From contig JBIQMS010000007.1 of assembly GCA_044463125.1 (NCBI GenBank), positions 62,001-126,000 of the forward strand: a DNA stretch of 64,000 nucleotides, in the 5' to 3' direction. The stretch comes from CAYMZZ01 sp044463125. Lineage in GTDB: Bacteria; Bacteroidota; Bacteroidia; Chitinophagales; Chitinophagaceae. Below the pieces are notes generated by a model. The model was not told where the DNA came from, did no database searches, and was given only the letters and a program-made list of their open reading frames with translations. This document shows, in pieces, positions 51,817 through 59,735 of this stretch. Each line of letters opens with the position of its first letter. The first letter of the stretch is position 1. A program made the position numbers and the translations under genes.

Positions 51817-52350
51817 ATGAGTCAATATTTCATTTGCAGGGAGTCCGAAGTGGAATCCAAAATAAAGAACCTGAAACTCATCGGTGAATCCGACGACGGG
51901 TACATATTAAATTATAGAGATACAAAAACGGAGGAACTTTGGTCTTTAGCCTGGTATGAATCAGAATTCCTGGGAAAGGATATCCCTGTACTGCAAAAAC
52001 TGCCGGAGCCCGGCACCGCTGAGTTGATTAAGATAGCCATGAATGCTGCCAACAACGAAGAAATTATTGGTGCCTCCCTTCTGCTTTCAGCAAGGGAGAG
52101 GAGTAGAAAGGAAGAATTCAGAGCGGATTTACTACAGCAGCTATTGCAGGTGGACCTTTCCAAAGCATCCGCTTTTGAACAGGCGCGACTCCGAATGATC
52201 ATCTACGAATCCGATTTATTGGATACGACCAACCGGCGGGAGATTATCGGTAAGCATTTTACACAAATCAATCGGGATGCGGATTATTATCGGGAAATTG
52301 CCGAAAAGGCAAAACGCATATTTAATGAGATAAAGAATAACGACAGCTAG
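51817..52350 (+). CDS. Hypothetical protein (177 aa)
   Basis: No family recognised. It is a soluble, helix-rich protein with the N-terminal half beta-like (YILNYRDTKTEELWSLAWYES) and a helical C-terminal half (REEFRADLLQQLLQVDLSKAS). The gene starts 18 bp after the barrel gene's stop. An immunity-like role is possible because of size and composition but has no direct support. Confidence 0.55.
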   Translation: MSQYFICRESEVESKIKNLKLIGESDDGYILNYRDTKTEELWSLAWYESEFLGKDIPVLQKLPEPGTAELIKIAMNAANNEEIIGASLLLSARERSRKEEFRADLLQQLLQVDLSKASAFEQARLRMIIYESDLLDTTNRREIIGKHFTQINRDADYYREIAEKAKRIFNEIKNNDS

Positions 52351-52591
52351 ACTGTATCGAGCGATAACTAAAGAAGCTCTCTGCTAGTTCGAACGGAATA
52401 TAGTTGTTATTGGCTTCTTAGAAGCCGTTACGGTCATCCGTAACCTACCACATGAGTGGTTTTGCATTTATGTATATTGGTGGGCTCTCAATAGATATCG
52501 GTTCTAATCCAATATCTGGTTTTGTTGAATTCCGGGCTAATTAAAGGGACAATCGAAGCGGCGGTATTTCACAGAATAGTGGAATTATTTT

Positions 52592-52621
52592 TTGTTGTTT
52601 TGTATATTTATGCGTTAGCGG
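52592..52621 (+). promoter_or_regulatory. Shared upstream motif TTGTTG-TATATTTATG-GTTAGCGG
   Basis: TTGTTGTTTTGTATATTTATG then GCGTTAGCGG lies 28 bp before the GIY-YIG gene. A close relative precedes the gene at 58859. It may be a promoter with a transcript start near GTTAGCGG, and the last part resembles the boundary motifs described for the palindromes at 59.5 and 62.1 kb. The rest of the 298-bp gap (52351-52591) shows no gene. Confidence 0.35.
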
Positions 52622-52648
52622 TTATTCTTCCAAAATAACACTCCGATC

Positions 52649-53083
52649 ATGGTCAACATACAAGAGGACATTATCACTTTTGGCTTCCATCGAAAAGGCA
52701 CTATTGCTATAGTTGCAAACAAAAAGCATCCAACATTCGTGATTGACGACCCTTTGGAGAAACATGAAGGAATAGTTTATCTATGGGTGACAGAAATAAA
52801 TTCGATAGCAGATAAGGTACTATATGTTGGCAAAGCCGGGAAGACACTTCTCAAAAGATGTGGAGAACATTTAGGTGGATTTAAAGGCGGAAGTAAAAAA
52901 GGGATTAAAAACGCCAACGAGCTATTAGACCTACTCACTGCTGGGACCCAAATTGCTATTTACGCTCGAGAATCGGAAAAGGCAACCATTCTAGGGCAAG
53001 AAAATATTTCGCTTTGTGACGCAGAAGAAAAATCGCCTATAAATCGATATATGAACAAATACCCACTATTCAACAGACTTTAA
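52649..53083 (+). CDS. GIY-YIG domain protein
   Basis: A putative nuclease. GIVYLWVTE and then LYVGKAGKTLLKRCGEHLGGF correspond to the GIY and YIG motifs with the following Arg and His. A Glu in QENISLCDAEE and the Asn in INRYMNKY could complete the metal site. The first 40 residues are a beta-like extension. The length is 144 residues. It lies in AT-rich accessory DNA. Restriction, repair or mobile-element functions are possible; none is shown by context. Confidence 0.8.
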   Translation: MVNIQEDIITFGFHRKGTIAIVANKKHPTFVIDDPLEKHEGIVYLWVTEINSIADKVLYVGKAGKTLLKRCGEHLGGFKGGSKKGIKNANELLDLLTAGTQIAIYARESEKATILGQENISLCDAEEKSPINRYMNKYPLFNRL

Positions 53084-53211
53084 CCATTGGTATGTTGAGG
53101 ATAGAAAGCGATTGGAATGCCGCTTTGGTTGTCATTTTGCAAATGTCTGGGAATAGTGCTATCTGTCTAGACGCAAACCTTTTTGCAAACATTTTAGACT
53201 CACGCTTTAAT

Positions 53212-53835
53212 ATGAGCCGCCAATTCATTCTACATGTAACCAAGACTTTATTTGTGTTAATCGCACTTTGCGCAGGAGTAACTATCAAAGCGCAAACAAA
53301 AGAGGAAACGCAAGTGTGGCTTTCCTACTACTTAGATAGATATTTTGGAAGTACCTATAATCAATTAGATAGAAATCGAGCCGTTAAAGGATATGGATTT
53401 AATACAAATAGAAAGTATAATTATACAACCTACTTTTATAGCTTCAATGAATCTTATTTAAAGATAAATGAAGAATATAGGGAAATGGATAGCACGGGTT
53501 TTTCGGTAATACAGGATAAAAGAACCATCCAAATAAACTTGAAGAGGATAATAATGGTGGAGCCTGTTGTTGATACGTTAGAGCATAAATTTATAGGAGT
53601 GGAGATAAAGTTCAGCAGTCCCGAATTTGAAGAGAATAAAGTGAAAGAGAAGTCGATAATAATGTATGACAGTAGCGGCAATAAACTTTCAGAACCCACT
53701 TCATACGCTTGGAATTTTCATATTCGAAGTGAAAATAAGGAAAGCGTCTTAAGCAGAATTGAAATAAAGTTGGCTAATGCAATAATACATTTAGCTGAGT
53801 TAAATGGTGCAAAGGTTGTAAAGAATTTATTTTAG
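53212..53835 (+). CDS. Hypothetical secreted protein
   Basis: From ATG 53212 it has a signal peptide (MSRQFILHVTKTLFVLIALC ... KAQ) and a mature domain of about 180 residues rich in Tyr, Asn and Lys (YYLDRYFGSTYNQLDRNRA). The earlier frame start at 53092 lacks character and is rejected. No family recognised. It has low GC content, like its neighbours. Confidence 0.6.
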   Translation: MSRQFILHVTKTLFVLIALCAGVTIKAQTKEETQVWLSYYLDRYFGSTYNQLDRNRAVKGYGFNTNRKYNYTTYFYSFNESYLKINEEYREMDSTGFSVIQDKRTIQINLKRIIMVEPVVDTLEHKFIGVEIKFSSPEFEENKVKEKSIIMYDSSGNKLSEPTSYAWNFHIRSENKESVLSRIEIKLANAIIHLAELNGAKVVKNLF

Positions 53836-53981
53836 GTTAAGGACAAATCTAGTATCCTATATTGCTTCATGCTTAATGGAATTCCTTGTTTGACAAAATG
53901 GCCAACCTTTGCATCCCAATAAGACCTTTCCAGATATTTCAAATAGACGCTTCTAAGTTCAACTTAAAATGTGTGTCTACC

Positions 53982-54434
53982 ATGAAATACTTGTCCCTTT
54001 TCATCCTCCTGCTCGCCTGTTCATGCGCCCAAAAAGAATCGCAGGATTCAATCAGAAAGCAGATTGATGAAGTTACTACACAGTACAACAAAAGCTGGGA
54101 GACTTTGGACCTGGAGAAAATAGCGGCATTTCACTCGGCTGAAAGCTTTCTTTACTGGAGCAGCGGTGGCCTTAGCTGTGGAAGCAATGAGGAATTCCGG
54201 AATGTGTTTGGCAATATCCTGCCCATGATGAAGACATGGACCATCAAAGATATCTCCAGCTTTTCGGTGCAGGTATTGGGCCCGGATACGGCTGTCGCCA
54301 GTTTATTGCTCAATGCCGAATCGGTTGGCCACGACGGATCGGTATCCAATCATGGATCAGGAGCTTTGACCTATGTGTGGAACAGGATTGATGGTGATTG
54401 GAAGATTGTTCATATTCATGAGTCGACGAAATGA
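53982..54434 (+). CDS. DUF4440/NTF2-like lipoprotein
   Basis: From ATG 53982 the signal MKYLSLFILLLACSCAQ is a lipoprotein type. The body of 150 residues (KSWETLDLEKIAAFHSAESFLYW, LNAESVGHDGSVSNHGSGALTYVW, DGDWKIVHIHES) is an NTF2-like fold, similar in class to the gene at 48955. It may have calcium/calmodulin-kinase II association-like relatives. Function unknown. Confidence 0.8.
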   Translation: MKYLSLFILLLACSCAQKESQDSIRKQIDEVTTQYNKSWETLDLEKIAAFHSAESFLYWSSGGLSCGSNEEFRNVFGNILPMMKTWTIKDISSFSVQVLGPDTAVASLLLNAESVGHDGSVSNHGSGALTYVWNRIDGDWKIVHIHESTK

Positions 54435-54526
54435 GGGACGGGCTTTAGTGATATTATGGATGACCTGTCGGCTACTAATCTATTAAGCAAGGTGCTTACA
54501 TTTTTGGTGGCTTTTAACCAGCAAAC

Positions 54527-55030
54527 ATGAAAAGAAATATTGTTTATATTTTTCTACTTAGCTTCTGGCCACTATCATGTATTGACTTATTTCCTGAACC
54601 TCATTCGCTCAAATATCGCGACAAGGAGTTTAATGAATTGGCGAATTTTATACTTACTCAAACCGACGTATTTGAGATGGATGATTTCACCCGGCATTAC
54701 AAAAGTCTGAATGGTGTTTTTGTAAAACTCACAGATAAGGAAGGGAACCAGAAGGCTCAGTTTTTGCACATCGTGGAAGACTCTCTAAATCTTGACAGCA
54801 AAATAGTATCCGCATTAAGAGGTAAATTAGAACATACAAAATTACGTTCCTTCATAAAGTCTCGCGACACCATACTCTTTAGGGTTGATGGGTTTCTGGA
54901 TGATGAATGGGGCTTCATGTATGCAAGGCAGGGACTTACAAACGATTCAACCTGGTTTGAATTTATGGGGAACTCTGTTAAGTTTGTGGAGGACATTAAC
55001 CAGAACTGGAAAAGGGCTGCGATTGACTGA
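54527..55030 (+). CDS. Hypothetical lipoprotein
   Basis: The start MKRNIVYIFLLSFWPLSC is a lipoprotein signal with Cys18. The mature part of about 150 residues has no recognised domain (LHIVEDSLNLDSKIVSALRGKL; ILFRVDGFLDDEWGFMYARQG). It is one of several small lipoprotein genes on the + strand in this region. Confidence 0.65.
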   Translation: MKRNIVYIFLLSFWPLSCIDLFPEPHSLKYRDKEFNELANFILTQTDVFEMDDFTRHYKSLNGVFVKLTDKEGNQKAQFLHIVEDSLNLDSKIVSALRGKLEHTKLRSFIKSRDTILFRVDGFLDDEWGFMYARQGLTNDSTWFEFMGNSVKFVEDINQNWKRAAID

Positions 55031-55160
55031 AGCACCGAACAAAAGTAACCAATCAACCGCTATTCAACTTGGTACAAGTGCTATGTAGACGAACAAAAAG
55101 TATCAAAACTTTACAAATCTGGTAGACTCTGGTAGTAACCTCATCAGTACTTCTGATTTT

Positions 55161-55613
55161 ATGAAAATTCTAATAGCCATCCTTTTAATAATAGTGCCTT
55201 TCGCGGTGTCTGCAAACGCTGGCTCGACTGTTGTTTGGTTTGGGCTATTTCATTTAGTTTTTGCTAATACAGTCATTGGATGTGCAGAGAGTGAGATCTT
55301 ACGTGTGTTTAAGATTGACAATAAAGTTTTTAGAGTTATTGTTGCGAATTATATTTCCATGATTGTGGGATACCTGATTGTTGCGCCACTCTTTCTTCAT
55401 CCGCAATTTGGTCGCGACATATTAAGCGTTGAACTTACCGAGATTTTCATTGCTTTTGGTGTTTCATTCCTGGCAACAATTGCAATAGAGTACCCACTAT
55501 TCGTATGGAGCCTTAAAGATAAAAGCCAAAGAAAGCAATTGTTTATACCATTTTTAGTCGCAAATATCATAACCAATTTGATTATGCTTGGCATTTACCT
55601 CCTGATCAGGTAA
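55161..55613 (+). CDS. Hypothetical membrane protein, four helices
   Basis: A 150-residue protein with four hydrophobic segments, the first at the N-terminus (LIAILLIIVPFAVSA), then YISMIVGYLIVAPLF, EIFIAFGVSFLATIAIEYPLF and FLVANIITNLIMLGIYLLI. No family recognised. AT-rich. Confidence 0.65.
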   Translation: MKILIAILLIIVPFAVSANAGSTVVWFGLFHLVFANTVIGCAESEILRVFKIDNKVFRVIVANYISMIVGYLIVAPLFLHPQFGRDILSVELTEIFIAFGVSFLATIAIEYPLFVWSLKDKSQRKQLFIPFLVANIITNLIMLGIYLLIR

Positions 55614-55641
55614 TAGCTCTTGCTCAACAGTCAACATGGGT

Positions 55642-55767
55642 ATGCTTCAATCCTGCCAATACTGGAATTTACCGGAAGACCAGGTTGTATGTACCAGCCG
55701 GATCCGGAGTTTTGGCCACGATAACGACTTCTATTCATTCCCCCAATACTCCCAGCCCTCAATTTAG
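55642..55767 (+). pseudogene. Relic of a lipoprotein related to the gene at 58076
   Basis: An ORF of 41 codons whose middle, TSRIRSFGHDNDFYSFPQYS, aligns with TNRIRIFDYDTGFYSFPQYS of the lipoprotein at 58076, also at the DNA level. It stops soon after and lacks signal and C-terminal parts. It is therefore a fragment of a duplicated gene. Confidence 0.7.
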
Positions 55768-55841
55768 ATATTGGAATGCACGAATGAAGGAATTATCTTT
55801 AGCAACAAGCGATTCTTCAGCATTATTTCAGCATATACAAC

Positions 55842-56483
55842 ATGTACAGATTGCGAGCCACTTTTTTTCTTTGGTTGGAAGGCCTAACGATATTAATTAT
55901 GGCCGCGATTATTTTGCTGCCCGCTTGCAAAAACAATCCATCCCGGGACGGCGGAAACTTCAGAGGCTTTTACCCCGATACCAGCATAACCTGGGCCGGG
56001 CAGGCTACAGGCGAGGACATGCGATTTGTAAGAAGCCTGGAAAGGGAGTTCAGCCTGCCTGCACTAACTACAGGTGCGCAGAATGCAGAAGTTCGGCTTT
56101 GGCAATTGGAAAGTGCCTTCGACCCTAAGACGGTATACATTTTCCGGAAATTGAGCTCCGACAGCTGCGAACTTAGAACCATAAAGTATGCGAGAGCCGG
56201 GACTAACCGCCTTGTTTCTGACGATATTATGCTTATGGATGGGGCGGTTTTCGATAGCCTGCAGTTTGACCGCTATCGGCTAATGCCCTCCCAAAGCGAT
56301 ATGCCCGATGGCGACAGTTATGGCTGTATGGATGGCGGCAGCGTACTGATTGAACTGGCCGATGCTAAAAGCTATGCGCTCAGGTGGTATCGTTGTCCCA
56401 GGATGCATGAGGCCTCGGACAGTACATTCTTGTTGGCCGCTGAGCTGATTGCCTTTTTTGAAGCCCTGGAAGCCAGACGGTAA
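55842..56483 (+). CDS. Hypothetical lipoprotein, paralogue of the gene at 56976
   Basis: The N-terminus has a hydrophobic stretch ending ILLPAC (Cys29). The mature protein shares blocks with the product at 56976: FSLPALTTGAQNAEVRLWQL against FNLPEIINGVDSFELRIWV, and LRWYRCPRMHEA against ALHYHCPEHF. The Cys-Pro and Arg/Tyr positions are conserved. The family is not known to me. The length is 213 residues. Confidence 0.7.
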   Translation: MYRLRATFFLWLEGLTILIMAAIILLPACKNNPSRDGGNFRGFYPDTSITWAGQATGEDMRFVRSLEREFSLPALTTGAQNAEVRLWQLESAFDPKTVYIFRKLSSDSCELRTIKYARAGTNRLVSDDIMLMDGAVFDSLQFDRYRLMPSQSDMPDGDSYGCMDGGSVLIELADAKSYALRWYRCPRMHEASDSTFLLAAELIAFFEALEARR

Positions 56484-56573
56484 AGCCATACGAGGCAATT
56501 TGAAGTATTATTACAACATAAATTGTAACAACTTATTTTTTGGCTTTGCTTACTATTTAATTTTGAAAGAGTA

Positions 56574-56933
56574 ATGAAGAAACTAATTTTTTTATTGCTA
56601 TTTATACAAACATCAAGTTGTCGGCAAACCGATAAACCATCATTATTTGGGTCTTGGACAACGATTGTAGATCCAAAGTTTAGCGATCCAGGTTTAAAGG
56701 ACAGTTTCGTTTTTAAGGAGCCAAATATTTTAGAAACTTTCTTGCTACAAAATGATAGTTTGTTAGATTCTTACAATGGAAATTTCCAATTTAACCAAGA
56801 TGACCTAACACTTACCACGAAATATGGGAATCAGAAATTTGAATTCGAAATAATCGCATTAAAAGCGGATTATTTAAGAATGAAAGAAAAAGGCAAGAAT
56901 GCTGTCCAGGCGTTTCGAAGATTATCAAACTAG
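56574..56933 (+). CDS. Hypothetical lipoprotein (lipocalin-like)
   Basis: MKKLIFLLLFIQTSSC is a lipoprotein signal. The mature part (LFGSWTTIVDP, FKEPNILETFLLQ, YNGNFQFNQDDLTL) has the repeated-strand pattern of small lipocalin-like domains of Bacteroidota. The length is 119 residues. Function unknown. Confidence 0.65.
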   Translation: MKKLIFLLLFIQTSSCRQTDKPSLFGSWTTIVDPKFSDPGLKDSFVFKEPNILETFLLQNDSLLDSYNGNFQFNQDDLTLTTKYGNQKFEFEIIALKADYLRMKEKGKNAVQAFRRLSN

Positions 56934-56975
56934 TCGGACAGCAACCAACAATGCCTTATCCTTACATGCTTTTCT

Positions 56976-57590
56976 ATGAGACAGCTTTTCTATTTGGCAA
57001 TACTGGCCTGTTTGTGTATTTCATGTAACACTGAAACTTCCTCTAAACCAGACGGGTTTAGAACAATTGTTACTGACACAATGAAACTCATGCCCTATAA
57101 TGAAATTGACTTGAGCAGGATGAGAGCAAAGGAGTTCAATTTGCCAGAAATAATTAATGGCGTTGACAGCTTTGAGTTACGCATTTGGGTTAGCTCAATG
57201 ATGGTACCAGACTTTGCAACCATCTTACGATACGCAGACACTCAATGGGTAGCTCACGAATATGAATACTATGAAAATGGTAATTCGGTTGATAGTGTCA
57301 TTATAAGAAAGATAAACTTGCCTGATAGTATAGGAAAGGTTGTTTCTTATTTATCAGATTCCAGTGTTCTAAACCTTCCATCTCAATACGCTATTCCTGG
57401 TTTCATTGATAATATTGCTGACGGGCAAACCATTGCAATAGAAACATCGACCAAGACATTTTACAAAGCACTTCATTATCATTGTCCCGAACATTTTACT
57501 GATAAATACAATAAAAGGTTTATGGGCATAATAAACTACTTGAATTCTTATTTGAATTTTAATATACCTAAGTGTTTACCAGCAAAGTAA
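56976..57590 (+). CDS. Hypothetical lipoprotein, paralogue of the gene at 55842
   Basis: The signal LFYLAILACLCISC is a lipoprotein type. It is alignable along its length with the 55842 product, including ILRY/IFRK and the HCPEHF motif, so the two are tandem duplicates separated by the small lipoprotein gene at 56574. It is more AT-rich than its paralogue. Length 204. Confidence 0.7.
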   Translation: MRQLFYLAILACLCISCNTETSSKPDGFRTIVTDTMKLMPYNEIDLSRMRAKEFNLPEIINGVDSFELRIWVSSMMVPDFATILRYADTQWVAHEYEYYENGNSVDSVIIRKINLPDSIGKVVSYLSDSSVLNLPSQYAIPGFIDNIADGQTIAIETSTKTFYKALHYHCPEHFTDKYNKRFMGIINYLNSYLNFNIPKCLPAK

Positions 57591-57600
57591 ACGGCACATA

Positions 57601-57748
57601 ACAAAAGGGTTGCCTCAAGGCTGGCTGAGAGAATAACAGTCATCGGTGGGATTACTATCAACTTATGCCGGGCTTGACCGAATAATATTTGGCTTTTTGT
57701 GGTAACTTAATCAGGCTATGTTTTGCGGGTTTTTGTTGCCGGGCGGAA
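57601..57748 (+). repeat. 3' element related to the one at 59503
   Basis: AACAAAAGGGTTGCCTCAAG and the following ~130 bp align with 59503-59645 (shared GGCTTGACCGA, ATTTGGCTTTT, TTGCCGGGC). The right arm of the palindrome is lost here and replaced by the REP-like element. It lies just after the 56976 gene, as its relative lies at the end of the 58859 gene. Confidence 0.6.
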
Positions 57749-57762
57749 ATAGCTTGCCGGCA

Positions 57763-58021
57763 GCGCTCACCCCGTAGGGGTGCATTGTAGGTAGCAAGAA
57801 TTCAAAAAAATTACGCCGCCCCCTCGGGGCGGGTTGTGCATCCGGGGCAGATGCGATGATAACACGAAAGAAAGAGAGAGCTCTGATCCTCTATCTGCGA
57901 AAATCTGCGCAAAAAATCTGCGCAAATCTGCGGGAAATATCTCCCGAACTTTGAACAGGTTTCGAGTGCCGAAGCGTTTCCCGCGGATGGACGCAGATGT
58001 CGGCGCAGATTTGCGCAGATT
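57763..58021. repeat. REP-like hairpins and CTGCG repeats before lipoprotein
   Basis: CACCCCGTAGGGGTG with GTAGCAAGAATTC, then GCCCCCTCGGGGC (57763-57845), is a common Bacteroidota REP pattern. Then AATCTGCG-type units face each other as perfect 18-bp arms (57915-57932 and 58004-58021). These fill most of the 485-bp gap; no gene is visible. Confidence 0.68.
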
Positions 58022-58075
58022 ATATTCTTTAGCTACTAATAACATCTTATTAACCACTCCCATTTTCCAGTTTAA

Positions 58076-58588
58076 ATGTACAAGCCAGTTCCCGCATACC
58101 TGCTTATCCTCTCCCTGGCCCTTCTCTCCTGCGGCCAGAAGGATGCTGCCACATTCGATTATACTTCTCTTGACTTTGATACCAACCGGATCCGAATATT
58201 TGACTACGACACCGGCTTCTATTCTTTCCCTCAATACTCCCGGCCCATCGCCCTGACCCAGGAAGACCTGGATCTGGCCGACAGCCTGCTGAGGCAAGCG
58301 GCTACAGAATTCAATGCGGAGAAAAGCAAGCGGCGATATGAGTCTTTTGATGGAAATGTTCCTATGGAATATTTTATCATTGACCTTTCCCGCTACTGGC
58401 GCCAGTATTTTCCCTATAAGGACAGTAATGGCCAACGCATCCTGAAGCTGACTTGCTTTTCCCGCCCTTTTGCCGCCTGGAAAAATCAGGAATACTGGCG
58501 ACTGCACGGAGGCATTGAGATATTGGAGTTGCGGATAAACCTCACAGAAGGGAAGTTGGTGGATTTCTATACGGGTGGGTATGGGTAG
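58076..58588 (+). CDS. Hypothetical lipoprotein
   Basis: MYKPVPAYLLILSLALLSC is a lipoprotein signal (Cys19). The mature part of about 150 residues shows FDYDTGFYSFPQYSRPIALT, DLADSLLRQAATEFNAEKS and FIIDLSRYWRQYFPYKDSNG. No family recognised. It has better codon character and higher GC than its right-hand neighbours. A broken relative lies at 55642. Confidence 0.7.
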   Translation: MYKPVPAYLLILSLALLSCGQKDAATFDYTSLDFDTNRIRIFDYDTGFYSFPQYSRPIALTQEDLDLADSLLRQAATEFNAEKSKRRYESFDGNVPMEYFIIDLSRYWRQYFPYKDSNGQRILKLTCFSRPFAAWKNQEYWRLHGGIEILELRINLTEGKLVDFYTGGYG

Positions 58589-58791
58589 GGGGCTTACATC
58601 TGCAAGGCTGTTACGGTTAACCATAATGATTTGATGGAATAGCTTTCTTTTGAGCAGTTCAAAAATATTGTATTTTGATGCTGTTGGCGGCAAACCTTTC
58701 GGGCATGATGCTTCAGATTGGTGCAATTATTAATCAATCGGAAAAGTGGTTGAGTATTGGTATTCATTGTTTTAGTGAAATAAATACTTTA

Positions 58792-58823
58792 TTGTTGTTG
58801 CGTATATTTATGTGTTGGCAGCA
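58792..58823 (+). promoter_or_regulatory. Shared upstream motif ending in TGTTGGCAGCA
   Basis: TTGTTGTTGCGTATATTTATG then TGTTGGCAGCA (58813-58823). It matches the motif at 52592. The 11 bp TGTTGGCAGCA is the exact complement of TGCTGCCAACA at 59490-59500, at the other end of the next gene, so the gene is flanked by an inverted pair. Confidence 0.45.
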
Positions 58824-58858
58824 AGCAGTTTGGACGACCTAAAATTTAAAAGCGGATA

Positions 58859-59533
58859 ATGAAAATGACTTATTTTATTATCGGACTTATCTTTATCGGT
58901 GGATTTATTTTTTATTTTACAAGTTGCAAAAACAAGCAAAGCTCTAAGCAGACAAATGACTACGTTTCAAAGGCTGGCGACACAGTTAAAGTGCATACTC
59001 TTCCTGACAATAGCTTTCTGGATTTAAGAAATATGGCTTTGAATGTTACACCCGAGCAACTTCAACTTTCACTTCCAGCAGATCAAACAAAAGTATTCGG
59101 TGTTGTTATGGATTGGGATTTAGGCGATGGAACTATGACACTTATTACTTATCAAACTGGTGACGCAAGTATGTATTTAAGTAGCGACGGCGGCGTTATT
59201 GGCGGTGGACAACATGAAAACGTAAGTACGGCGTCAAAAGAATTTGTATCAATGGCTCAGAATTATCTAGACAAATCATCTAAAGTTGACACAACTACTT
59301 TGCCGGACAAGGACAGTTTCAAATTTTATTTCCTGACTAATAAAGGAAAATATGTCGTTCAAGAAAATATAGACAATATTGAAAACAAAACTTCTAAGTT
59401 GCTAAGCTTATTTGAAAATGCTAATAACGTAATCACAGAGTTGAGACTTATAACTGAAAAAAATAATGTGGAAGTGAACACAGAAAGCCTGCTGCCAACA
59501 ATAGGCTTGCCGCAAGGCTGGCAGACGGAGTAA
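58859..59533 (+). CDS. Hypothetical lipoprotein in cassette-like unit
   Basis: A 224-residue product with a lipoprotein-like start (MKMTYFIIGLIFIGGFIFYF then TSC). The mature part (TPEQLQLSLPADQTKVFGVVMDWDLGDGTMTLITYQTGDASMYLSSDGG, read in pieces) resembles no family I know. Its last 15 codons (LLPTIGLPQGWQTE) are written by the left arm of a long palindrome, so the 3' end belongs to the element. Flanked by an inverted GTTGGCAGC/GCTGCCAAC pair. Strongly AT-rich. Confidence 0.65.
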   Translation: MKMTYFIIGLIFIGGFIFYFTSCKNKQSSKQTNDYVSKAGDTVKVHTLPDNSFLDLRNMALNVTPEQLQLSLPADQTKVFGVVMDWDLGDGTMTLITYQTGDASMYLSSDGGVIGGGQHENVSTASKEFVSMAQNYLDKSSKVDTTTLPDKDSFKFYFLTNKGKYVVQENIDNIENKTSKLLSLFENANNVITELRLITEKNNVEVNTESLLPTIGLPQGWQTE

Positions 59534-59692
59534 CAATCGGCAGTTTTACTACTATCAGCTAATATCGGGCTTGACCGATTTCTATTTGGCTTTTAGTTGT
59601 TAACTTCAACTTCAGTTTTTTAATCGGCTTCAGTTGCCGGGCTGACACAGCAACAAGCCCAGCCCTGCGACAAGCCTCGAACGTTGGCAGCA
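59490..59692. repeat. Long attC-like imperfect palindrome, copy 1
   Basis: The outer ends TGCTGCCAAC (59490-59499) and GTTGGCAGCA (59683-59692) are perfect complements. The inner arms AGGCTTGCCGCAAGGCTGGC (59503-59522) and its near-complement at 59657-59677 differ by two mismatches and one extra base. This outer-inner-inner-outer layout with unpaired bases mimics R''-L''-L'-R' of integron attC sites, but the core is GTTGGCA rather than GTTRRRY. Confidence 0.7.
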
Positions 59693-59735
59693 ACCTTAAC
59701 GGACAGCACACCCTAACATTTTCTGACAAAGAAAA

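Noticed and set aside
57767..58726. 319-codon minus-strand ORF
   Set aside because: It runs through repeats and opposite to the lipoprotein at 58076, which has a signal peptide and a duplicated relative.
59490..59692. Canonical integron attC site
   Set aside because: Architecture fits, but the core is GTTGGCA, not GTTRRRY, and no IntI gene is seen; kept only as attC-like.
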